From: Myxococcales bacterium
GTDB lineage: Bacteria > Myxococcota_A > Bradymonadia > UBA7976 > UBA1532
Length of the DNA stretch: 64,000 bases
Direction: 5' to 3'
Assembly (NCBI GenBank): GCA_020633465.1
Contig: JACKDN010000022.1
Location: 62,001-126,000, forward strand
In this document: piece by piece, positions 20,845 through 29,615 of the stretch
Layout of the letters: the number at the start of each line of letters is the position of its first letter
Numbering within the stretch: position 1 is the stretch's first letter
Made by a program: the position numbers and the translations under genes
Notes under the pieces: generated by a model
What the model was told of the DNA's origin: nothing
Databases searched by the model: none
Seen by the model: only the letters and a program-made list of their open reading frames with translations

Positions 20845-22001
20845 GGCTGATCAGCGGCCTGCTGTGCGCGGCCCTGATCGGCTGCGGCGCCGACGCGGAC
20901 GCCCCCGCGCCCGACAACGCGCTGCCGCCGGCCACCTGCGCCTCGGCCGAGGAGCTGGCGCCCAACCTGCTGGGCCTGCTGCGCGGCGGCCAGCTCGCGG
21001 GCACGGCCGACCTGCTCGGCCGGCGGCTCAGCGACGCCCAGCTCGAGACGCTGCTGGCCGCCCTGCTCGACCTGATCCGGGGGCTCGAGCCGGCCGAGAT
21101 CGACGCGCTGCTGGCGCTGACCGAGAACCCGCGCCTGCTGGCGCTTGCGCCCCTGGTCGGCGACCTGCTGGCCTTCGTCGTGGGCGATCCGGCGCGGCCC
21201 GAGACCTTCCGCGGCGAGGTGCTGGCCGATCTGCGGCGCCTGCTGACCGTGTGCGAGGCGGCCACGCTGTTCGAGGCGCTCGACGCCCTGCTGCAGGCCC
21301 CCGAGCTGCCCCGCCTGCTGGGCGGCCTGGCCGACGTACTGGCGCTGGACATCGTGCAGCAGATCCTGCGCAGTGACCTTCGAAGTGCGCTGAACAAGGA
21401 TGGTTTCACGGTCCTGGTGTGCAACATCGTCGCGGCGCTGGTGGCGCCCGGGTTCACGGTGGCCGACGACGTGATCCGGCCGCTGTCGGGCATCGACCTG
21501 CTGCCGCTGGACGAGCCGCCGCTGTCGACCTTCCTGGCCGATCTGGCCGCGGTGCTGGCGCCCGAGCGCGCGGTGCTGCCGGCGCTGCAGGACGTGGTGT
21601 GCTGCGATCTGTACGGGGTGCCACGCTGCGCGCTGGTGCCCGGCGACGCGGCGCCGCTGCCCCGCGATCCGGTGTTCACCTGGTTCGCCTACGACCTGTT
21701 CGTCAGCGCGGCGATCGACTTCGACGGGCTGCTGGCCGCGCTGGCCGACCTGGCCGCCGATCCGCAGGTGGACGCCGCGCTGGCGCCGGTGAACGCCATC
21801 CTGCGGGCGCTGGGCGAGGACGCCGAGCTGCGGCGGGCGCTGGTGAGCGTCGGGGTGGTGCTGCTCGAGGATCAGACCGCGCGGCGGGTGCTGCCCGAGC
21901 TGGTGACGCTGGTGCGGGCGGGCGGCGTCGAGGAGCTGCTGTCGGTGGTGCGCTCGATCCTGAAGGGCTGCCAGCCGCCGGCGCTGGAGCCCACCCGATG
22001 A
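20841..22001 (+). CDS. leucine-rich helical lipoprotein, function unknown
   Basis: 386 residues, GTG start overlapping the cytochrome stop. The lipobox ALIGC puts the lipidated Cys near residue 15. The mature chain is almost wholly helical and unusually rich in Leu, Ala and Asp (LLAALLDLIRGLEPAEIDAL, LVGDLLAFVVGDPARP), with a repeated rhythm of about 35-40 residues suggesting a helical-repeat solenoid. A CC pair and nearby cysteines (VVCCDLYGVPRCALV) may be disulfide bonded. No family is recognised. Its place between cytochrome and FadL-like genes suggests a periplasmic or outer-membrane scaffold. Confidence 0.72.
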   Translation: MRLISGLLCAALIGCGADADAPAPDNALPPATCASAEELAPNLLGLLRGGQLAGTADLLGRRLSDAQLETLLAALLDLIRGLEPAEIDALLALTENPRLLALAPLVGDLLAFVVGDPARPETFRGEVLADLRRLLTVCEAATLFEALDALLQAPELPRLLGGLADVLALDIVQQILRSDLRSALNKDGFTVLVCNIVAALVAPGFTVADDVIRPLSGIDLLPLDEPPLSTFLADLAAVLAPERAVLPALQDVVCCDLYGVPRCALVPGDAAPLPRDPVFTWFAYDLFVSAAIDFDGLLAALADLAADPQVDAALAPVNAILRALGEDAELRRALVSVGVVLLEDQTARRVLPELVTLVRAGGVEELLSVVRSILKGCQPPALEPTR

Positions 22002-23314
22002 GGCGCCGGGCGCTGCTCGCCGCGCTGCTGCTGACCGCCCCCGCGCAGGCCAGCGTGCTCGACATCTACGGCTTCAACCCGCGCGGCACCGCGATGGGCA
22101 ACGCGCAGGCCGCCGTCGCCGACGACTACACCGCGGCGTTCTACAACCCCGCCGGGCTGACGCGGCGCAAGAAGGTGGGCGTGGGCGCGGGCTTCGTCGC
22201 GACCTTCCCGCGCCTGACGCTCGACCGCGACTTCGCCGGGCCGCCCGAGGCCTACGTCGACCACGAGCTGCCGCCGGCGTTCAGCGGCTTCAACCTGGGC
22301 ATGCTGTTCCCGCTCGGGGGGCTGATCGACAACCGGGTGGCGGTGGCGCTGACGGCCTACCTGCCCACGGTCAACCTGCTGCGCGGCGAGGGCGTCGACC
22401 CGCAGGTGCCGCAGTTCTATCGGTACCAGAACCTGCCCGACAAGTTCGTGGTGCTGGCCGCCGGGGCGTTCGAGATCACGCCCTGGCTCAGCGTCGGCGG
22501 CGGCGTGCAGGTGCTGGCCAGCCTGGACGGCGCGGTGGACGTGCACCTCGAGCTGGCCAACCGGCGAGTGCGCAGCCAGGCGGTCGAGGTCGAGATCAGC
22601 CCCGCGGCGTCGGCGGTGGCCGGCGTGCTGGTGCGGCCGCTCGAGGGGCTGGACGTCGGGTTCTCGTATCGGCAGGCCATCCAGCTGGACTTCGCGCTGC
22701 CGACGAGCATCGTGATCGACCAGCTCGTCGATCTCGACATCGACATCCGCGGGACCGTGCTCTACAGCCCGCACTACCTGAACCTGGGGGCGGCCTACGA
22801 CATCGCGCCGGCCAACCTGCTGGTCAGCGGCGAGCTGGGCTACGCGTTCTGGTCGCTGGCGCCGGACCCCTCACCCAGCTTCACGATCGACATCGGCGGC
22901 GAGCTCGCCGAGGGTCTCGGCCTGGGCGAGCGGCTGGACGTGGGCAACGGGGCGCCGGTCGAGCTGAACTTCCGCGACGTGCCGGTGGTGCGGCTGGGCG
23001 TCGAGCACCGGCCGCACGAGGTGGTGCGGCTGCGCGCCGGTTACACCTGGCGCCCCAGCCCCGCGCCGGTGCCCACCGGCACGTTCAACTACGTCGACAA
23101 CGACGCGCACCTGTTCGCGATCGGCGCCGGGTTCACGTTCGCCGATCCGCTCGAGGTGCGGCAGAACCCGGTGACGTTCGACGTGGTGTATCAAGCGACG
23201 CTGATGGCGGATCAGCCGGTCGAGAAGTCGCTGGGGGCCGCGGATCCGGTGGGCGACTACACCGCGGGCGGGGTGATCCACAGCGTGGGCATCGCGTTCC
23301 GCCACGACCTGTGA
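21998..23314 (+). CDS. FadL/OmpP1-family outer-membrane transport protein
   Basis: 438 residues, ATGA overlap with the lipoprotein gene. Signal peptide 1-18 (MRRRALLAALLLTAPAQA). The mature N terminus shows the FadL/TodX signature: RGTAMGNAQAAVADDYTAAF followed by YNPAGL, then many beta-strands (VGVGAGFVATFPRLTLDRD, VRLGVEHRPHEVVRLRAGY). The family moves hydrophobic molecules such as fatty acids or hydrocarbons through the outer membrane. Its presence in a cytochrome operon is noteworthy: the operon may link uptake of a hydrophobic substrate to envelope electron transfer, but that is speculation. It meets the convergent gene stop to stop with no spacer. Confidence 0.88.
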   Translation: MRRRALLAALLLTAPAQASVLDIYGFNPRGTAMGNAQAAVADDYTAAFYNPAGLTRRKKVGVGAGFVATFPRLTLDRDFAGPPEAYVDHELPPAFSGFNLGMLFPLGGLIDNRVAVALTAYLPTVNLLRGEGVDPQVPQFYRYQNLPDKFVVLAAGAFEITPWLSVGGGVQVLASLDGAVDVHLELANRRVRSQAVEVEISPAASAVAGVLVRPLEGLDVGFSYRQAIQLDFALPTSIVIDQLVDLDIDIRGTVLYSPHYLNLGAAYDIAPANLLVSGELGYAFWSLAPDPSPSFTIDIGGELAEGLGLGERLDVGNGAPVELNFRDVPVVRLGVEHRPHEVVRLRAGYTWRPSPAPVPTGTFNYVDNDAHLFAIGAGFTFADPLEVRQNPVTFDVVYQATLMADQPVEKSLGAADPVGDYTAGGVIHSVGIAFRHDL

Positions 23315-24166
23315 TCAGCGCGACGCCTGGGCCCGCTGGCGAGGGCTGAGGAAGGGCATGGGATCGGCGCCGGCGGCCAGGGCGGCGTTCACGCGGGTCT
23401 GCTGGGTCTCGTCGAGGGGCAGCGACGCCAGGGGCGAGCGCTTCAGGCGGTAGTTGCGGTCGTTCGGCGCCGGGCGCACGGCCTCCGGCTTCGCGTCGAC
23501 GCGCTTCACGCCGGCGCGCTTGGCCAGGGTGTCGGCGTCGGTGACGCGGGGGTCGAAGCGCACGGCCACCACCTCGGCGCCGTCGTGGAAGCCGGGCGAC
23601 GTCGAGACGACGCCGGGCAGGCCACCCAGGGCGGCCTCGCCGCTCCAGAAGCAGTACATCTGATAGACGGCCGCGCCGTCGGCGCGGGCCGACTTCGCGC
23701 GCAGCCAGGTGGGCACCGGGCGGCCCGCCTTCTCGAGGCCGGCGACCATCGTGGCCGCCGTGCCCACCGGCGTGTAGTCGCCCGCCAGGCGCGGCACGAG
23801 CGGCTTCAGATCGGCGTCCACGACGTACAGGACGGGGTTGTTCCACGCCGCCTCGCCGAAGCGATCGAGCAGCGCGCGGTCGGGCGTGCCCTGGTCGGTG
23901 TTGTTGTGGATGACGAGGGGCACGAACAGCGTCTCGGCGGCCTCGACGAGCAGGTCGTCCTTCAGGACGCGCTTCGCGTAGCCCTTGACCGTCGAGCAGC
24001 CCGGGACCTCGGTGAACAGGAGCAGGATGGGTTTGCCGCTGGCCTTGGCTTTCGTCTGCGCCGCGGCGGCGTCTCGGTTCCAGTGGACGTCGCCGTACTC
24101 CTCGGGGCCTTCGGCGCGGACGGTACAGGCGACCAGCATCAGGGACATCGCGGTGAGGTATCGCAT
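23315..24166 (-). CDS. exported thioredoxin-fold protein with MsrA-like C-terminal segment
   Basis: 283 residues with a signal peptide (MRYLTAMSLMLVACTVRAEG). Residues 25-150 are thioredoxin-like (AKASGKPILLLFTEVPGCST): one cysteine in VPGC replaces the usual CXXC. Residues about 168-225 resemble methionine sulfoxide reductase A: YCFWSGEAALGGLPGVVSTS keeps the CFWxxE core, followed by a GF and VRFDP stretch. The MsrA part is much shorter than a free-standing enzyme, so catalysis is uncertain. I recall thioredoxin-like proteins with a VPGU/VPGC motif, some of them selenoproteins, but here the codon is TGC (Cys). Likely periplasmic redox or metal handling. Confidence 0.75.
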   Translation of the reverse strand: MRYLTAMSLMLVACTVRAEGPEEYGDVHWNRDAAAAQTKAKASGKPILLLFTEVPGCSTVKGYAKRVLKDDLLVEAAETLFVPLVIHNNTDQGTPDRALLDRFGEAAWNNPVLYVVDADLKPLVPRLAGDYTPVGTAATMVAGLEKAGRPVPTWLRAKSARADGAAVYQMYCFWSGEAALGGLPGVVSTSPGFHDGAEVVAVRFDPRVTDADTLAKRAGVKRVDAKPEAVRPAPNDRNYRLKRSPLASLPLDETQQTRVNAALAAGADPMPFLSPRQRAQASR

Positions 24167-24209
24167 GTCCCCGCCTACGGGCGCCCCCCGCGCGACGTTA
24201 CGCGCTCGG

Positions 24210-24238
24210 TTGACGCCGTCACCGCCGATCGCCAGGAT
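24210..24238 (+). promoter_or_regulatory. candidate sigma-70-like promoter for prfC
   Basis: TTGACG (24210-24215), 17-nt spacer, CAGGAT (24233-24238), then the ATG at 24247 after 8 nt. The -35 is strong. The short distance leaves no room for a Shine-Dalgarno and suggests a leaderless message. Confidence 0.45.
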
Positions 24239-24246
24239 GCGCCGCC

Positions 24247-25824
<1,578 letters not shown>

Positions 25825-25848
25825 CCCCCGTGGGCCCGCCCCCACGGG

Positions 25849-25890
25849 CCCTTGCCCCTGCCTCTGCCCCCTGCCCCTGCCCCTGCCCGC
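25849..25890. repeat. C-rich hexamer-like tract with G-quadruplex potential on the minus strand
   Basis: Irregular TGCCCC/TGCCTC units are repeated about seven times just after prfC. The minus strand therefore has runs of three to five G separated by CA or CAG, which satisfies a G-quadruplex pattern. It lies 17 nt from the larger intergenic repeat. Confidence 0.6.
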
Positions 25891-25906
25891 TGCCGCTCCC
25901 GCCCCA

Positions 25907-25971
25907 CCATCCCTAACCCCCACCCACCCGATGTGGGGTTATCGGACAGAGCGCCGGCGTGTTGCACGAAA
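25907..25971. repeat. 65-bp intergenic repeat, copy 1, with G-quadruplex motif and overlapping hairpins
   Basis: Matches the sequence at 32881-32945 at 63 of 65 positions, and weaker similarity continues about 20 bp to the right. The minus strand carries GGGTGGGTGGGGGTTAGGG, four G-runs with loops of 1, 1 and 3 nt. It also contains two mutually exclusive stems: AACCCC with GGGGTT, and CCGAT with ATCGG. Both copies sit between convergent genes, immediately downstream of a minus-strand gene (here the RTX lipoprotein) and a plus-strand gene (prfC). Confidence 0.9.
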
Positions 25972-25985
25972 TCGCCCCCGCCCAA

Positions 25986-26036
25986 GGGGTCGTGCCACAC
26001 AAACAAACCAACCGGCCCACTTTTCCACTTTTCCAC
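25986..26036. repeat. degenerate second repeat, copy 1, downstream of the RTX gene
   Basis: GGGGTCGTGCCACACAAACA continuing to CAACC and a T-rich stretch resembles 29462-29514 (blocks of 11/12 and 10/11 identical bases separated by a 4-nt gap, then a looser match). The copies lie on either side of the RTX lipoprotein gene in the same orientation. Confidence 0.35.
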
Positions 26037-26046
26037 CCCCGGCCGC

Positions 26047-29000
26047 CTACCGTCGCCGGCAGTACCCCGCGCGGCAGGTCAGGTTCTGGCTGGGGCAGGG
26101 CGTGTTGCTCGGACAACACAGCTGATCCCGCCCGCCGCAGCCGCGGCAGGTGCCGTCGAAGCACGCGTTGCCGCCCCCCGGGCACGCGTCGCCGCTGTTG
26201 CAGCAGGGCTGGCCCGGGTTGCCGCAGTGGCGGCAGGTGCCGGCGATGCAGTTCACCCCCGCGTCCGGGCAGGGCCGGTCGCCGGGGCAGCAGGTCTGGC
26301 CGGGGTCGCCGCAGGGCTGGCAGGTGCCGCCCGCGCACGCCAAGCCGCCTCCCGGACAGGGCTGGTCGTTGCGGCAGCAGGGCTCACCGGGGCCGCCGCA
26401 GGCCTGGCAGGTGCCGCCGATGCAGTGGACGCCCGACGCCGGGCAGGGCGAGTCGCCGGGGCAGCACGCCTGGCCCGTGCCGCCGCAGGTCTGGCAGGTG
26501 CCGGCCACGCAGGCCACGTCGGCGCCGGGACAGGCGTCGCGCTCAGCGCCGCAGCACGGCTGGCCGGGGCGGCCGCAGTGCCGGCAGGTGCCGTCCACGC
26601 AGTTCACCCCGGCCTCGGGGCACGGGCTGTCGTTTCGGCAGCAGATCTGCCCCGCCGCCCCGCAGCGCTGGCAGGTGCCGTCGACGCAGTTGACGCCCGC
26701 CTCCGGGCACGGCCTCTCGCCGCCGCAGCAGATCTGCCCCACGTCGCCGCAACGCTGGCAGCGCCCGTCGACGCAGTTCACGCCCGCCTCCGGGCAGCGC
26801 CGCTCGCCGCCGCAGCAGATCTGATCGACGGCGCCGCAGCGCCGGCAGGTGCCATCGACACAGTTCACGCCCGCCTCGGGGCACGGGTTGTCGGTCTGGC
26901 AGCAGATCTGGCCCGCCTCACCGCACCGCCGACACGTCCCGTCCACGCAGTTGACGCCCGCCTCGGGGCACGGCCGCTCGCCCGGGCAGCACACCTGGCC
27001 GGCCTCGCCGCAGCGCCGGCAGGTGTCACCGAAGCAGGCGTTGCCCGGGCCCGGGCACTTGTCCTCGCCCGCACAGCAGGGCTGCCCCGGGTCGCCACAC
27101 TGCCGGCAGGTGCCGTCCTTGCAGTTCACGCCCGGGTAGGGGCACGGGCTGTCACCGGGGCAGCACACCTGGCTCGCCTCGCCGCAGCGCCGGCAGGTGC
27201 CCGAGAAGCACGCGTTGCCCTGCCCCGGGCAGGCGTCGCCGCCGTCGCAGCACATCAGCCCAGGATCGCCGCAGTCGGGCCCCCCGCCCCCGCCGCCTCC
27301 TCCGCCGCCGTCTTCGCAGCGCGCCGCCGGCGGATCCGCCCCGTCCCGGCTGACCGCCGTGCCGCCGTTGGGCCCACAGTCGATCTGCCGGTCGACCTCG
27401 CGATCGGCCGCGTGCAGCCGGTCGAAGCCCGGGCCACCGCGCAGGATGTCGCGCCCCGGGCCGCCGTACAGGTCGTCGTCGCCGTCGTGACCTTCGAGCG
27501 TGTCGTCGCCGCCCAAGCCCCGCATCTCGTCGTCGCCGCCCCAACCCCAGATCGTGTCGTCGCCGGGGCCCCCGATCAGCAGGTCGTCGCCGCCGGCCCC
27601 CTCGAGGATCTCGATGTCGGCGGCCAGCTGTGTGCCCTGGTCGCGTTCGCAGAAGGCCGGCTGGAAGGCGCGGAAGCCCAGCTGCGCCTCGATGCGCTGC
27701 CGGCGGCGCTCGGCCGCGGTCGGGAAGTGGGTGCCGACGCGCGCGAAGCCCCCGACGTCGATGCCGCCGCCACCGACGAAGCGGTGGCCCCCGCAGGGGT
27801 CGTTCGTCACGAGCTGGTCGTTGCCGTTGCCCGCCTCCAGGATGTCGGCGTCCTGGCTGAGGCTGAGCAGCGCGTCGTCGCCGGCCCGCCCCAGCAGCAG
27901 GTCGTTCCCGGTCTTGCCGGCGAAGAGGATGTCCTGCCCCGGGTGCCCGTCCAGCACGTCGTTGCCGCGGCCGCCGTCGAGCGTCGCGGTGAGATCGCGG
28001 GGGAAGCCGTCGCCCTCGAGCACCAGCGTGTCGTCACCGTCGCCGCCGTAGCCGACGACGAAGCGCAGCTCGGTGGGCAGATCGCAGCGCACGTGGTGGT
28101 CGTCGTCGCCCTGGACGCAGCCTTCGCCGGCCACCAGAGGCCCGCCGCTGCGGACCTGCACCACCGCGCCGGCCATGGACACGACGAAGTGATCGTCGGC
28201 GTCGCCCGGCCCCGGCAGCAGCAGCAGCCCCAGGTCGACCGGGCCCGTGGCCAGCGCCACGGTCGGACCCGTCGGGACGCCCGGCCCCTGCTCCGCGACG
28301 ACCCCGTCGGCGGCGTCGAGGCGATCGTCGCCGTAGCCGCCCACCAGCCGCCGCGTGCCGCCCCCGCCCGCCAGGTGATCGTCGAAGGCCGAGCCGATGA
28401 CGACCTCGACGCCCGCGAGGCGCTCCGGCGTACCGTCGCCGGCCGCCCGGCCCTGCGCCGGGTTCGTGTTGTCCACCGCGACGCCGTTCACCCCGTCGAG
28501 GCCCCCCAGCGGCTGGCCGGGCGGCGTGGCGGTCATGAAGCTGACCGTGTCGACGCCCGGGCCGCCCACCATCTCGTCGCGGTTGGTGTCGCCACGCAGC
28601 CAATCGTCACCGGCCTCCCCGTCCATGACGTCGATGCCGTGACCGCCGACCAGCAGGTCGTCGCCGGCGCCGCCCGACAGATGGTCGTCCAGCAGATCGC
28701 CGTACAGATCGTCGTCGCCGGCTTGCCCGTACAGCCAGTCTCCGCCGCTGCGACCGTGGATCAGATCGGCGCCGGTGCCACCGTAGAGCTTGTCGCGGCC
28801 CAGCCCTCCGTCGATGTAGTCGTCGCCGTCGTCGCCGTAGATGGTGTCCTCGCCCGCGTTGCCGCAGATGACGTCGTCGCCGCCGAGGCCGCGGATGGTG
28901 TCGTTGCCGCCGCCGCCGAAGATGACGTCCCGGCCGGGCGTGCCGACCAGCACGTCGTCGCCGTCGGTGTACGGCATCGTGGGCCGCAGGGTGCGGCAGG

Positions 29001-29280
29001 GATCCTCGAAGGGAGACAGCCCGCGGGGCCCAGCGCGCCGTCCGTCGCGCCAGGGATCGCCGACGCCGCCCCGCCCCAGGGGGCCCTCGTCGGCCGCGCC
29101 GCCGTCCGCGGCCCCGCCTCCCGCGACCTGGTCGTCGCCCGGCGCCCCAGGCGCGTCCGCGGCATCGCCTCCACTCGAGGCGTCGCCGCCCATCGACGCC
29201 TCGAGCCCGGCCTCCGTCCCGAGGCAGCCAGCGAACGCCAGTGCCAGCCCGCAGGCCACGGCCCATTCGATGCGTCGCAT
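26047..29280 (-). CDS. surface lipoprotein: RTX calcium-binding repeats plus 14 Cys-rich repeats
   Basis: 1077 residues from ATG 29280 (GGGGG upstream). Lipobox LALAFAGC lipidates Cys near 19; an Ala/Gly/Asp tether runs to about 100. Residues about 103-215 and 510-620 hold RTX nonapeptides of the GGxGxDxUx type (GGGGNDTIRGLGGDDVI, GGAGDDLLVGG), which bind calcium and form a beta-roll. A glycine run precedes residues 670-1077: fourteen tandem 29-residue units, each with six cysteines (consensus CG..GQ.CC....PCP..G.NC, then .GTCR). The tail is basic (CRRR). No transporter or toxin domain is seen. Likely a disulfide-rich surface adhesin or structural protein. The gene is monocistronic, with repeats on both sides. 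Confidence 0.88.
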   Translation of the reverse strand: MRRIEWAVACGLALAFAGCLGTEAGLEASMGGDASSGGDAADAPGAPGDDQVAGGGAADGGAADEGPLGRGGVGDPWRDGRRAGPRGLSPFEDPCRTLRPTMPYTDGDDVLVGTPGRDVIFGGGGNDTIRGLGGDDVICGNAGEDTIYGDDGDDYIDGGLGRDKLYGGTGADLIHGRSGGDWLYGQAGDDDLYGDLLDDHLSGGAGDDLLVGGHGIDVMDGEAGDDWLRGDTNRDEMVGGPGVDTVSFMTATPPGQPLGGLDGVNGVAVDNTNPAQGRAAGDGTPERLAGVEVVIGSAFDDHLAGGGGTRRLVGGYGDDRLDAADGVVAEQGPGVPTGPTVALATGPVDLGLLLLPGPGDADDHFVVSMAGAVVQVRSGGPLVAGEGCVQGDDDHHVRCDLPTELRFVVGYGGDGDDTLVLEGDGFPRDLTATLDGGRGNDVLDGHPGQDILFAGKTGNDLLLGRAGDDALLSLSQDADILEAGNGNDQLVTNDPCGGHRFVGGGGIDVGGFARVGTHFPTAAERRRQRIEAQLGFRAFQPAFCERDQGTQLAADIEILEGAGGDDLLIGGPGDDTIWGWGGDDEMRGLGGDDTLEGHDGDDDLYGGPGRDILRGGPGFDRLHAADREVDRQIDCGPNGGTAVSRDGADPPAARCEDGGGGGGGGGGPDCGDPGLMCCDGGDACPGQGNACFSGTCRRCGEASQVCCPGDSPCPYPGVNCKDGTCRQCGDPGQPCCAGEDKCPGPGNACFGDTCRRCGEAGQVCCPGERPCPEAGVNCVDGTCRRCGEAGQICCQTDNPCPEAGVNCVDGTCRRCGAVDQICCGGERRCPEAGVNCVDGRCQRCGDVGQICCGGERPCPEAGVNCVDGTCQRCGAAGQICCRNDSPCPEAGVNCVDGTCRHCGRPGQPCCGAERDACPGADVACVAGTCQTCGGTGQACCPGDSPCPASGVHCIGGTCQACGGPGEPCCRNDQPCPGGGLACAGGTCQPCGDPGQTCCPGDRPCPDAGVNCIAGTCRHCGNPGQPCCNSGDACPGGGNACFDGTCRGCGGRDQLCCPSNTPCPSQNLTCRAGYCRRR
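26050..27273 (-). repeat. fourteen tandem 87-bp coding repeats (Cys-rich units)
   Basis: Each unit encodes 29 residues with conserved CG, CC, PCP, C and GTC positions. The central units (for example four to eight, containing PCPEAGVNCVDGTC) are nearly identical to each other, while the first and last differ more. That pattern fits growth by internal duplication. Copy number may vary between strains and is prone to assembly collapse. Confidence 0.9.
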
Positions 29281-29296
29281 GGCATCCCCCGTCTCG

Positions 29297-29325
29297 ATGA
29301 CATCGTCGCCGTCACCACCCAGCAA
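29297..29325 (-). promoter_or_regulatory. candidate sigma-70-like promoter for the RTX lipoprotein
   Basis: Minus strand TTGCTG (29325-29320), 17-nt spacer, TGTCAT (29302-29297), 16 nt before the ATG at 29280 with a GGGGG ribosome-binding site between. Moderate match to consensus. Confidence 0.35.
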
Positions 29326-29461
29326 GCCGCGCGCCGGCAGCCCGCCCGGGTCGCTGCGCGCGCCGGGAACGGTCGACCCCACTCGACGCACGGGCGCACT
29401 GTGACCTCGACGTCCCAGTGGTGGACCGCACGCGTGAAGCCTCACCTCGGGGGTCGCCTCG

Positions 29462-29514
29462 GGGGTCGGGCCAAACAAACGAACTTACGCGCCCCTGCGT
29501 CCAGTTTTCTTCTC
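29462..29514. repeat. degenerate second repeat, copy 2, upstream of the RTX gene
   Basis: Partner of 25986-26036: GGGGTCGGGCCAAACAAAC followed by GAAC and a CCAGTTTTCTTC stretch. Similarity is moderate and judged by eye only. Confidence 0.35.
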
Positions 29515-29615
29515 CGACCGCGGCACCCGACCGCGAGGCCCGCGCGCCCGAAGCGCTTGGCCTCGGCGGGCCCGATCGGCACACTGGAGCCCCCTGCTGC
29601 CTGGGCCTCACGACG

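Larger units (their letters stand above)
29281..29615. other. 335-nt divergent intergenic region
   Basis: It holds the RTX promoter candidate at 29297-29325, a 12-bp direct tandem repeat (CTCGGGGGTCGC then CTCGGGGGTCGG, 29446-29469), and the second copy of the degenerate CAAACAAAC repeat (29462-29514). Open frames crossing it are arginine-rich and lack start signals, so no gene is called. No clear promoter for the PLP-enzyme gene was found. Confidence 0.5.

Noticed and set aside
23990..24005. Selenocysteine at the VPGC position of the thioredoxin-like protein
   Set aside because: The codon reads TGC on the coding strand, not TGA, so it is ordinary cysteine.
26050..27273. Regular 87-bp repeats considered as a CRISPR array
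   Set aside because: The whole unit is conserved, with no unique spacers, and it encodes a continuous protein in one frame.
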